Positions 11,140 through 21,149 of a stretch of DNA of 64,000 nt are shown one piece after another. Origin of the DNA: Branchiostoma belcheri. Lineage: Eukaryota > Chordata > Leptocardii > Amphioxiformes > Branchiostomatidae. The stretch's first letter is position 1. The number at the start of each line of letters is the position of its first letter. The notes below the pieces were generated by a model. The model ran no database searches. It saw nothing but the letters and a program-made list of their open reading frames with translations, and had not been told where the DNA came from. The translations under genes and the position numbers were made by a program. The stretch covers positions 1-64,000 of the forward strand of contig NW_017803135.1 in the NCBI RefSeq assembly GCF_001625305.1, written 5' to 3'.

Positions 11140-11400
11140 TTTTTCTGTATTGCCCCTCGGTGTAACGCACCTGGTCCAGCTTCTATACATTTTGTATCTG
11201 TATAGCCGGTATAACCGCCCCTCAGCGTAACACATCGGCTTCTGTATCTGGCTGTATGGTCAATGTAACCGCTCCTGGCCTCTGCATAACACACCTGCTT
11301 CACACTCACAGGCAATGACAGTGTGTCAGCAGCTGGCTGCATTACACCGTACGACCTGTTACACCTACATGTAGCCTTTGAAAATTTAACTCGAAACATT
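11140..11400 (-). repeat. Dispersed element with 50-bp units, reverse copy
   Basis: On the minus strand it contains the GGGGCGGTTATACCGGCTATAC-like unit plus a more diverged second unit, flanked by the GCAGCTGGCTGC and TGTTACACC leader segments. It is the same family as 6121-6376. Confidence 0.65.
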
Positions 11401-11840
11401 GTTTAAAGTTTTCTAGTGAGGATGCCCCTTCTGTGCTTGCAATTGGTGGCAGCGAGTTTCACTCTATGGTAGTTCTAGGAAGAAAAGAGTATCTTATTAC
11501 TGTAACAGTAACTGTTATGTTGCTTCTTTGTCTGAGGAATCTTTGGATCCAATGTATCTTTCAGAAGGATCTGAATGCGTTAACATGTTACAATTAATTA
11601 TTTTTCTTCATCGACAAAGACTTAGCCTACGTCATCTGTATATTCATAAAGGATTCTTTTTTTGAAGCTACTCAAAGCACAAATGTATGAATCATTATGG
11701 GGTGTCATAATTCTTAAATGAAAAGAAGACTTCCGATGACATATGACCTCTTAGTAAACCCTAAAAACACTGCTTACATTAAAAATGGAATATGTTCGAA
11801 TGAAACTTCATCTGTAATGGGGAACAACATTAGACATCCA
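11401..11840. other. No feature recognised
   Basis: A+T-rich with no supported gene or repeat. Confidence 0.35.
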
Positions 11841-12370
11841 AAGTGCTTACCAGTTGCAGCTTTCTAGCTTTCAGCCAGTTTTCTCGAGCCCTGTCCTGTA
11901 GAAGTTGAAATGACTCCAAGCTTGAGTCACGTGGAAGTCAGAAGTAAGATTTCTGCTGACAAAAGACACTGCTACCTAAAAATGTGATATTTTTGGAACA
12001 TATTAAAATGAAAGTTCATCTGACAGTAAAGAACATAGACATGTAAAGTGCTTACCGGTTGCAGCTAGCTAGCTTTCGACCAGTTTTCTCGAGCCCTGTC
12101 CTGTGTGAGTAGTTGAGATGACTCGAAGCTTGAGTTATGTGAAAGTCAGAAGTAAGATTTCTGCTGACAAAAGACACTGCTTAGTAATACCTAAAAATGT
12201 GATATTATTGGGAACACATTTAAACAAAAGTGATGGTGAACAACATAGAAAAGAACATAGTTAAAGTGCTTACCGGTTGCAGCAAGCTTTCAGTCAGTTT
12301 TCTCGAGCCCTGTCCTGTGCGAGTTGAGATGACTCAAAGCTTGAGTCATGTGAACAGTGAAAGTCATGGT
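11841..12370 (-). repeat. Three tandem units, each with a microexon-like core
   Basis: Three units of about 200-220 bp start at about 11841, 12050 and 12265. On the minus strand each has an acceptor-like CAG, then GACAGGGCTCGAGAAAAC, then a donor GTAAGC. In the copy at 11851-11895 the 45 nt between the sites are open in one phase (15 codons, beginning DRARENW). The second copy has an in-frame TAG and the third a TGA in the same frame. This may be a duplicated small exon with two dead copies, or simply a repeat that happens to carry splice-like ends. Confidence 0.4.
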
Positions 12371-12899
12371 GAAGTCAGCAACTTACAGTAGATCAAAGTG
12401 GCCCAGCAGTCGGTATTGGCCCCGTCTCTGCTGAGGCAAAAATGACCAACTCATCAGAATTCAAGTTCTTAAACAAATTGATAAACTTAGGACAGGAAAG
12501 CGATCCAGTTTGCGCTCACTATAGAGCTAAATAAAATCAATTGTAATGTTTTATCTAGTAATATGTGGCACTATCTTCTCATGTCTAGTAACGGCCGTAC
12601 TAGCCATGAGAGGAATTGTGCAACAAATAAATAAACTGCAGAGAGCAAAGCTCCTTTACTAGCAGAAGCCGTGAAAAGTGGAGAAAGCTGTAGACTGTCT
12701 TCCAAGACTTCGTTTCTTTTGCTGTGCTCTATCTAGTGGCAAAGACCTGCGAGCTACATGTAGATAAACTTCTACCTATTCAGATTGAGTGATACCTTGG
12801 ATCCTTTTCACATAATTTCACATGAAGGAATTGCTATGAACTGTTTGACAAGTTCTGACAATGTCCCGCAAGGACAGAATGTTCTCTAGTAGTACATGT
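12371..12899. other. No feature recognised
   Basis: No supported gene; CCCGTCTCTGCTGAGG at about 12420 and several TACATGTA motifs toward the end. Confidence 0.35.
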
Positions 12900-15800
12900 A
12901 CATTCAATTTTTCATCATCCCAGTGAATGACTATGGGTGTTACATGGAACAAATGGGCAAAGGCCTAAAAAAAAAACTGAATTGTGATATTTTTGTGGTG
13001 GTTTGAAGTTTTTGCGGCAGTGTTCACAGCAAATTCTAAAGTCGTGTCTGAAGGACAGAAATACCACTGAATCTCCACTAGGAAAGCACCACTTCTTCTG
13101 ACAATGTCCCAAATGACAGACCACTGAAACTCTGCAAGCAAAGAATTGTATCACATGTTCCTGAAGGATAGAATGTTCAAACCAAATTTGAATATCTGTG
13201 AGCAAAGCAGTACAAAGTACTGTGAATGGTGCAATATTTGTGGTTGTTTGATGTTTGTAGTTTTTGCGGGAAACGTTCACAGCAAACTCTGACGTCATTC
13301 CTGAAAGACGGAAAGTTATGGTAACCAAGTGAATCTACACTTTTCTGACAAGTTCTGGCAATGTCCCAGGACAACAGAAGTGTATCACTGAACCTCTGCA
13401 AGCAATGTCTGTTCTGGTACAATTACAAAGTACAAAGTGATACAAAGTGCTGTGAATCATGAAATACGTGGTGGTTTGATGTTTGCATTCACAGTGAACT
13501 CATCCCACTGTGAACAGAAGTCATCTGATTTCCCTGTCTCTGAATGACATGAAAGGTACTACTGAATCTCAGTGTACCACTTCTTATGTTTGTGAAGTTT
13601 ACCACTGATCCTTTGCAGCTCATTCAACCTATTCAATGTTGTTCAGCACCAAGGGCAGGTACAATGTGCAATGTACAATTGTCTATAGACAACCAGGGCA
13701 TTTTGACTTAACTGTTTGATGGTATGGGCATTTGGGCTATGAAAAGTATAAAACAGTCATCTTCAACTGACTTGATAAACAAGGGCATGACAGTATCTTA
13801 CGACTGAACCTCTGCAAGCAAAGCCTAGTCTGGTCTCAACTTCAGAGACAACTGTTTTAGTGTGAATGTTGTTCAGCACCAAGGGCAGGTACAGTCCATG
13901 CTGTTCTGGTGTATAGACACTAAGACAGCCAGAGCATTTTGACTGCTGTTTGATATTATGTAGCATGACTAAATCACGCTCCTGGCGGCCGCCGCCCTAA
14001 GGTTGACCCGTCATTGACCTCCGGCTGAGAGAGCTTGTGTAACACAGGCTAGATGGTATGGCCATGAAAGGTACTGGCCTTGATGCACAAGGGTTTGACT
14101 GCCACAAGCTGATTTGACTCTGGGTATTACATGTTACAATTGGGCACTGAGATGGTCTCAAGAAAAAAGGTACAAAAGTAGTGTGAATCAAAGTACTCTG
14201 AATTGTGAAAGATTTGTGGTGATTTGATGCAGTTTTTGTGGGGAGCACTCACAGCAAACTCGTCACACTGTGACTTCCTTGTCCCTGAAAGAATGTTGTT
14301 CAGCACCAAGGGCAGGTACAATGTCTGCTGTTCAGTTCTATAGCATTTTGACTTAACTGTTTGATGGTATGGCTATGAAAAGTATAAAGCAGTCACCCTC
14401 AACTGACTTGATGGACAATGCTTTTCTAGCAGTTTGGCTGCCACAAGCTGATTTGACTCTGGGTATTACATGGTACAATGAGCATTGGGCACTGAGATGG
14501 CCTCAAGAAAAAAAGTACAAAGTACTGTGAATTGTGAAATATTTGTGGTGGTTTGGTGCAGTTTTTGTGGGAAACGTTCACAGCAATCTTGTCACACTAT
14601 GCGCTGTGTCTAGTGCACTTTGACAAGCTCCTGAAGGATAGAATGTCCAAACCAATGAATATGGTGCCATAAAGTTCTGACAATGATGTAGAGTCAATTC
14701 CGCGTCACCGAGTGGGTTGTTATTGTCATTATTTCGAAATGTTTTGAATTCTTTGTAATTGTTTGTCTAAGAAATTTCATAATTTGGAAATATTTTGAAC
14801 ATCTTGTCAATATTCTAAATAATTCCCTTGTTTTCTAAAACGTTTGAAATATTCCTGATGTGGATTATGACATTTCCAATAGTTTCTAAATATTTCTAAC
14901 AGCACTCTACCATTTTTTACCATTATTTCGAATTATTTCTAACATTTTGTAAATAGGTCAGTGGGATGGGAAGGAAGTAATTCACACATCCCTGTGAAGT
15001 ACAGGGCAGACTGCCTGGGTGTCAGGCATTGATGCCTTACAACAAAAGAGCCACCAGTGTCCAGCAGTGAAATCTAAAAATATACAGAGGAAGACAGAAG
15101 AGTAGGATTAGCACCTACTTTTATGGGGGCAATTACCCACATCTACCATTTGGTTATTTGTTTGAAATAGTTCTAAATATTTCGAATTGTGAAAGAAACA
15201 CATGGGTAGTTCAAATTTATTCTAAAGAAAGAGATCTTTGTACAGTCACATTCAAAATGTTTCAGAAATATATAAATGAATTCAAATATATTCAAATTTT
15301 CATTGTCAAATTTTTGAAAAATTTAGAACTTTTGTTACTGGGGTATTCTTTTCTTCTAAATAATTCAAACGTATTAGAAACATGGAGAAAAAACCCACTC
15401 GGTGACGCGGAATTGACTCTACTAAGTCTACTTCAATGTTTGACAATTGTTCCGGCAATGGCCCTGAAGATAGAATCTTAACTTCAATCAATTGTCAATG
15501 CAAAATCATTGAACCTGACCAATTACTGTGTCAGTGTGACTGTTGTTCAGCACCAAGGGCAGGTACAATCTCTATCTCTATCTGCCAGGAAAGTACAGAT
15601 CTACAGTCTACTAAAGTTTGACAGGTACTGAAAACCCCCCTCTTCCCACTGTCATATGATGATTTGACTCTGGGTGTTAATTGGAATAATTGTGCACTGA
15701 GATGGTCTCAAGACGAAAGTGAAACTAAGTACTGTGAATCATTAAATATTTCTGGTGGTTTGATGTTTGCAGTTTTTGTGGGGAGTGTTCTCAGCAAACT

Positions 15801-15970
15801 CATCATACTGTGACTTCCTTGTCCCTGAAAGACAGAAAATTACGAATGAATCTCCACTAGTTAGCATAGCACAGTACCACTTCTGTTTCAGAAGTTCTGG
15901 CAATGTCACTGATCGTCCCACTGAACCTCTGCAAGGCTCAGTATCTTACCCCACACCAGTGTGTTGGTTA
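12900..15970. repeat. Complex decayed repeat array
   Basis: Segments recur five or more times in variable order: ATTTGTGGTGGTTTGATG, GTTCACAGCAAACTC, GTTCAGCACCAAGGGCAGG (13631, 13868, 14296, 15544), and GATTTGACTCTGGGTATTAC with CACTGAGATGGTCTCAAG. One unit plus spacer is roughly 0.3-0.45 kb. A single reverse-orientation copy of the first segment lies at about 49418-49475. A MITE (14689-15421) splits the array. Minus-strand ORFs of up to 137 codons inside it share repeated words such as CCEH/CCER and are repeat-derived. Confidence 0.65.
14689..15421. mobile_element. MITE with perfect 30-bp terminal inverted repeats
   Basis: The left end at 14689-14718 begins TAGAGTCAATTCCGCG and runs to GTGGGTT. 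Its exact reverse complement ends the element at 15392-15421. The interior is strikingly T/A-rich and made of decayed TTTCTAAATATTTCGAA words. It interrupts the older repeat array, so it is younger than the array. The TAG...CTA ends would fit a TA target site. No transposase is present. Confidence 0.85.
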
Positions 15971-16320
15971 TGATAACTTTCTGCAACAGGAGACAGTCTT
16001 CTAAAACACATTGCTACACTGGTATGTTTGCTGGTTGTTGTGATGTTTGAATATGGCTGGTAGAGTTAATGGTAGGAAGTGAGGGGGAAATGGTACAACC
16101 ACAGGCTGACAAGAAGGTTGCAGGTTGGGGATCAAAATGGTCTTCCCACAGGCTGAGAGGAAGTGAGTGATTGATACAAAGGTTACTGGGCCGGACCCCC
16201 CTAACCAGTCTGGACCGGACTGCTTTTTCCACCAACCCAAAGAATCACCACAAAACGGCCACGTGCACGTTGCAGTTGGTGTTTCAACTTGCGCTTTAAG
16301 TTTAAGGAAGCTTTAAATAC

Positions 16321-16422
16321 CTTCAATAATCTTTCCGGATTCTCCTTCCATGCTACCAGTACAGCCTGTACTTCCAAGAAACCTCTGCAATATTCCTTGG
16401 CTGGCCTTGCGTTGAACGCCAT
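16321..16422 (-). CDS. Candidate first coding exon, unknown protein
   Basis: From an ATG at 16422 the minus strand is open for 34 codons (beginning MAFNARPAKEY, ending PERLLK) up to a donor GAAG|GTATTT at 16321, phase 0; the frame also stays open past the donor. An earlier in-frame ATG at 16452 is possible. It lies about 250 bp from a promoter-like interval with ETS/CRE sites. The peptide composition looks protein-like, with no low complexity, but no family is recognised and no second exon is established. The phase-0 microexon-like unit at 11851-11895 would be compatible but is not shown to be linked. Confidence 0.25.
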
Positions 16423-16669
16423 ATGAACGTTTAACGTTATACAGCTGAGCATATAAAAACTTTCTGTAAAGTTGTCGATAGCGTGCCCATTTCCAGCTTT
16501 AGTCTTTAGATTAGTGCGTGCACATGTCCAGGCTTAAGGTCGAGCGGAGGTTACCTGAGGGTAAAGACAGTCCCGCCCATCTCAGTTTAAACGTAGAAAA
16601 GCAAAATAAAGACATATAAAATATCTGACATGACGCGTTCTGTTTACCTCTCAGGATCTTCACCTTTGA

Positions 16670-16925
16670 CATGTAATGTGAACTTCCTTATAAGGAAGTA
16701 CCGGATACGCAACTACCGGAAATGACGTAAAGAAAGTTGGGTTTAGCTCGGAATTTATAATTTTTGTCGCATTAACGGACTTCTTCTGGACAAAAATGAA
16801 ATTTATTTCTCATGTCATTCAAGCTGATTCGGGTTTAGTAACAGTTGCTGTTTTTCATCGTGTATCTTTGCAAAAAGTTTCACATGCGCGTGTTTGACTT
16901 TTGACCGCACTTCGCGGGAAAACTT
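16670..16925. promoter_or_regulatory. Promoter-like interval, possibly bidirectional
   Basis: ACCGGAAATGACGTAA at about 16713-16728 combines an ETS site with a CRE-like TGACGT. An inverted CTTCCTTATAAGGAAG lies just upstream, and TTCGCGGGAAAA at about 16914 resembles an E2F site. Such TATA-less ETS/CRE combinations are typical of broadly expressed animal promoters. Candidate first exons flank it on both strands (16321-16422 minus, 17027-17058 plus). Confidence 0.4.
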
Positions 16926-17026
16926 CGAAACCAAAACATCGATCCGTCAAACAAGAACCTGAGTACTTTTGTTTCCGCTGCAGCCTATGACAGGTAGACT
17001 TGGGTTTCTCGTTGTTCTCTGTGGAC

Positions 17027-17058
17027 ATGCCAGCTCACATCAAGAAAGGGAAGACCAA
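17027..17058 (+). CDS. Candidate first coding exon, unknown protein
   Basis: An ATG at 17027 opens a short lysine-rich peptide (MPAHIKKGKT) that runs into a donor-like AA|GTATGAG after 32 nt, phase 2. It follows the promoter-like interval by about 100 bp. No downstream exon could be joined convincingly, so this is weak. Confidence 0.2.
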
Positions 17059-17790
17059 GTATGAGTTTGGCTGGTTATCTGTAGACTCGCTAAGACAGAG
17101 GAGTAGCTGTCAACACGGTTGCTTAACTTGCTTCGGTTCTTATTAATGCTATGGGTGAATAGGAAAAATCCAAGAGACCGACTAAAAGTGATCACTATGG
17201 CCAGGTGACCATCAAGATCAAGATTGTTTTGTTAAAGACGTTGTACAGGTATACTTGGTTTTGTGAATCACTGAGTGTGGTTGGAACTGTCAGTGTGGAG
17301 TGTATTGAATGCTGCGCCTTACAAAAGTCACTGACTGTACATTTGTTCTTTGGGTGGGAGTATGTGGGCAGTGTGTGGAGGAATTAAGGAGGTGGTGTAA
17401 TGTTGACATACTTGGCCTGTCACACGACACAGTGGTTGTATGACATCTGGAGCTGCATAGTTCCCGTTTAGAACTAACTGAGGGATGACTGCATGTGTGA
17501 GAGAATGGTTAGCTTGAGGAATGAATCCCCTCTAGTATATAGACCAAAAGACACAAAAACGCACACCACAGACAGAAAGGTATAACCAGCACAATGTTGT
17601 ATTCTTCACTCACAATCACAAAATGTACAACTGGTCTCAACCTCGGTACAAACCTCCTCTTGCACGAGAAATCATTCCACTACAAGTACGCAGTTCACCA
17701 CACTTCATCAGTACGCCATTTTGGGTACGATACTCCCATCTCCCACAGGTACAGACCGATCCTGACTGCCCTTCAAAATTGAAATAGCCG
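17059..17790. other. No feature recognised
   Basis: No supported exon; if the exon at 17027 is real, this is its first intron. Confidence 0.3.
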
Positions 17791-17970
17791 ATCAACCAAT
17801 GAGAGAATGTCAATTTGCGGTTCGACCAATGAGATGATGGCAATTAACGGTTCAACCAATGGGAGAGTAGCTACGTGTCTGTCAAATATTTGTATTTTAT
17901 TTTGGTGTCTGTCAAATATTTGTATTTCATTTTGGGTTTCTACAAATATTTGCATTTCATTTTGGGTTTC
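17791..17970. repeat. Three CCAAT units followed by three A+T units
   Basis: CCAATGAGAG/CCAATGAGAT/CCAATGGGAG boxes at 17797, 17826 and 17856 are spaced 29-30 bp in a repeated context (GGTTCAACCAATG). Directly after come three units of about 30 bp with CAAATATTTGTATTTCATTTT at about 17880, 17912 and 17942. Regularly spaced CCAAT boxes are the classical arrangement for NF-Y binding; function here is inference. Confidence 0.55.
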
Positions 17971-18845
17971 TATTCCTAAGTTTTAAGTGTTGGACGGGGC
18001 TTTGGATCGGTCTATTACCGGATGTAATAGAGGAGACACTGTGCAAACTATACAACACTAACCGACCAAGTCATGGGAAGCTTTCAATTAAAATTAATGG
18101 AAGCCTATATAATATCAATTTCAAAACATGGTTGACAAATAAAACAAGCTAAGCATGTCATGATTCAGTATGACATTAGCTATAGGAACTATTTCAACGT
18201 ATCTTAGTATAATAGTTAAAAATTGCAAAGTGTGATTGAACTTTCTTTACAACATTTTCTTGAAAATAAAATGTTCACTAAAAACTTAGAGTAACCCACT
18301 GGGGAAGGGTCAGTGAACAATATGTTCCAGGGAAGACTTTTCTCTTACTTATGTGGTAATATGTTGAAACTGTACCACACAATGCAGTTCCATTTTGGTC
18401 TTTAACGTTACAAGTCAGATCAAAATTAAAGTTTCTAGATAATATATGCCAAAATATATGTCATCTCTAATAATGAATTTGTTATTCAAATATGCCAAAA
18501 TAAAACTCTAGGTTAAGCTCTGCCTTTGAATTTGCTGAATTTCTGCTTTTTGAAGAAAAGAAGCAATTGTAAATTTCTTCTGAAAAGGATACATGATGTG
18601 TCTCCTCCATTTCATTTTGTTAACACGGTTTAGCTTGACTAGCTACAGCACATTACAAGTCGATCCATACCCTTACAATCCGAATTCAACGGTACGTACA
18701 AGACACAGGATCTGACCAGCGCGGTTACTGTATTAAACAGATGCACGACACTCACAACATCTGCTTGGAGTTGTACACGGCACTGGTTCACACAAACACA
18801 CGGCACGAGAGACAGCCACAGCCCCTCCTGCAATATTCACTGGTG

Positions 18846-18859
18846 CCAACAGGTGGCGC
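18846..18859 (+). promoter_or_regulatory. CTCF-like motif
   Basis: CCAACAGGTGGCGC agrees with the animal CTCF core consensus at all but one position. It stands about 2.1 kb beyond the 3' end of the M6 coding region. Confidence 0.3.
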
Positions 18860-20836
18860 TTTTGTGTTGTATGTGGAATATGAGCAACAACATCATATAT
18901 AGATGTAGGAGTATCTTCATGGAAATTTTGTCTTTTGTTCCAGAAGATTGTACAGCATGAAAGATCAGCCGGATTTAAGCTATTGAAAAAAGATTTTTGA
19001 TTTATTTTGTGTTTACTAGTGTGCACTAGTAAAGTCCAGTACCTTTGTCAAGTGTTGACATCACACTTCAAAGAAGCCAAGTGACAAGTCTCACTGGGTC
19101 AGTCTACTGAGGAAGACCAGAGTGACTGGTCAAAAGCTCTAGGTGAGGAAACTTCTTTGTGCTGGATCAAAAGTTTTAACTTAAAACAAGTCCAGTACTA
19201 GTTTGCCTCTCAAAAATGCAAGTATACAGACATTTTCAACATTTTGCAGTTGCTTAACACTGGGTGTCACCACTGAAGTGCCACTTAAACTAGTGACTGA
19301 TGTGTTTATGGACCAGTGAACTTGAAAGGAGGGGTGCACGGGCGGGTTATTAGGGACAAAAGTCGGCAGCGATCGCTGCTTGTTCATCTGTACAACAAAC
19401 ATCTTACAAAATATGTCCATTTTTCACGCGCAGCCTTTGGTCCGAACTTAACTATAGCTACAGTACAAAAGCTGTAGAAGCAATAACATACACCAGTCAA
19501 TGTAAACGCTGTTGAGGGGTTTAGCTAGACAAGGGCCCATCGCATAGCCCCCACTGGGGTTGACAGTGATCTGTGTAAACCCCTCAAGGTTTTCATTGAC
19601 AGCTGCACTAACTGTTAGATATACAAAGCAGAAGCTTGTAAGGTTCAAAACTCGTAAGATACACGAATACAGAGATTTAAGTTCTTTTGACAAATATGCC
19701 AGCAACGGGTTAAATACACTTTAATATTATATATAATAACTATTGTAAGTAAATTTACTTTAAGTTGTACATATAGCTACTTATATATCCTTCTTACAAA
19801 GTAACTTTACAACAAAATAATACATAATAAACTTAGCACACTAAGACAAGTCTACAGTTCAATTTTCTCTACAAAAACATTTATATTTTTGTCATCCCTA
19901 GCTATTGAACATCTGATGCTATTACATGTACTGTACTTGTATATGAGTACATTAGATACAAAGTCACTCTCACAAAGATTTTCAAAAATTTTTCTCGAAG
20001 GTTTCATTATAAAGCCACAGTTAAGCTTTTACTAAGTTCTTGACTATCTACGAGAACAGTGTCACACGTTTTAGTTGGCCCACTTCAGTCTTTAGCATGC
20101 TGATATTGTAAAACATCAATCCAGACAGTGTTACATCATCTGAATACATAATATCGAGTTCTCAATATTTCGTACGGATATCAACAATTCATATCTTTAC
20201 ATCGAGTTGTGAAATTCTTGTTTTCGTGTTTCGTACAATTACGTACGGATCCCATATTGTTCCTAGCACAGGTTTGGGTATGCGATGCCACAACATACAC
20301 CCACATTCCAGTCAACTATCGATACTACAATACAAAACAACACCTTCATTTGTGATCACAAAACCAAAAATGTGGCACTACTTTCTTCTTAAAACAAGAT
20401 AAAATTTTACTGATACAAAATGTGTAATATTCGAATTCATTTTCATCTTGGGATAAGAGCTTGCTCATGACAGTAACAATGATACTATTTTTCTACATAC
20501 TACCGGTAGTGTTACAAAGAATACTGTATGTGGTAGAGATACTATGGTCCACCTAAAACCAGTTTTATAATGCCAGGACTAAACCATGGTGTCTTTTCTC
20601 CATCCCTTAACCACCAAAATTTTCTATTACAAATTGTCTTTCAACAGTTATTCTACCATTGTTTCTCACGAAGAACTGACAGTACTTGTAGTTGTGTAGT
20701 CTTCCAGGCATCACAATAATTATACAAACTTAAAGGTGAAGAGTCCATGACAGCATCGAAGCCCCCAATTGTTAAAACATCTATTCTGTCCGTTACTTTT
20801 GACTGACTTTATATCCACTGTGGGCATTCACACAGA

Positions 20837-20842
20837 TTTAAT
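20837..20842 (-). terminator. Candidate poly(A) signal for the distal M6 isoform
   Basis: ATTAAA on the minus strand, about 165 nt after the stop at 21006. It is one of several A+T-rich possibilities and is not backed by other evidence. Confidence 0.2.
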
Positions 20843-21005
20843 ACTGGAACTGTATACTACAACACTTAAACTCCTACTAGACACTACCGATTACCTTATT
20901 TGGGCATGACATTCAAATATTACATCATTTAGAACAACAGATGATGAGCCCAGCAACAGATGATGACATCATCAGTGTGTGTGAGGAACATCATCAGTGA
21001 CATCA

Positions 21006-21149
21006 TCAGTAGTTGAGCTTTTCCTTGGAGTTGGTCACGATGTTGTGCAACTCCTGTTCTTCCCGGTATTTGGTCTCCTCGTACTTGTAAATTTTCCCAG
21101 AATCCTTGAGGTGAGCGTAGTTCGCCGACAAGCACATCAGATAGTGCAC
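21006..21149 (-). CDS. GPM6: M6 exon 7b, distal alternative last exon
   Basis: Begins after TGTGCAG with codons VHYLMCLSANYAHLKD, finishing the fourth membrane segment, then a cytoplasmic tail of about 30 residues with YKYEET, REEQELH and a final KEKLNY before TGA. It is the longer tail (47 residues) and is closer to the vertebrate M6/PLP C terminus, which also continues past EEQELH. Confidence 0.93.
   Translation of the reverse strand: MHYLMCLSANYAHLKDSGKIYKYEETKYREEQELHNIVTNSKEKLNY

Larger units (their letters stand above)
17971..21005. other. A+T-rich 3' flank of the M6 gene
   Basis: No ORF of note. The part nearest the gene (about 19.4-21.0 kb) may be 3' untranslated sequence of the distal M6 isoform, because a stop codon at 21006 is followed on the minus strand only by non-coding sequence. 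Sites listed separately are a CTCF-like motif and a candidate poly(A) signal. Confidence 0.4.

Noticed and set aside
12915..13422. Minus-strand ORFs of 137 and 81 codons
   Set aside because: They lie in the decayed repeat array and their similar words reflect repeat copies; no splice or start support.
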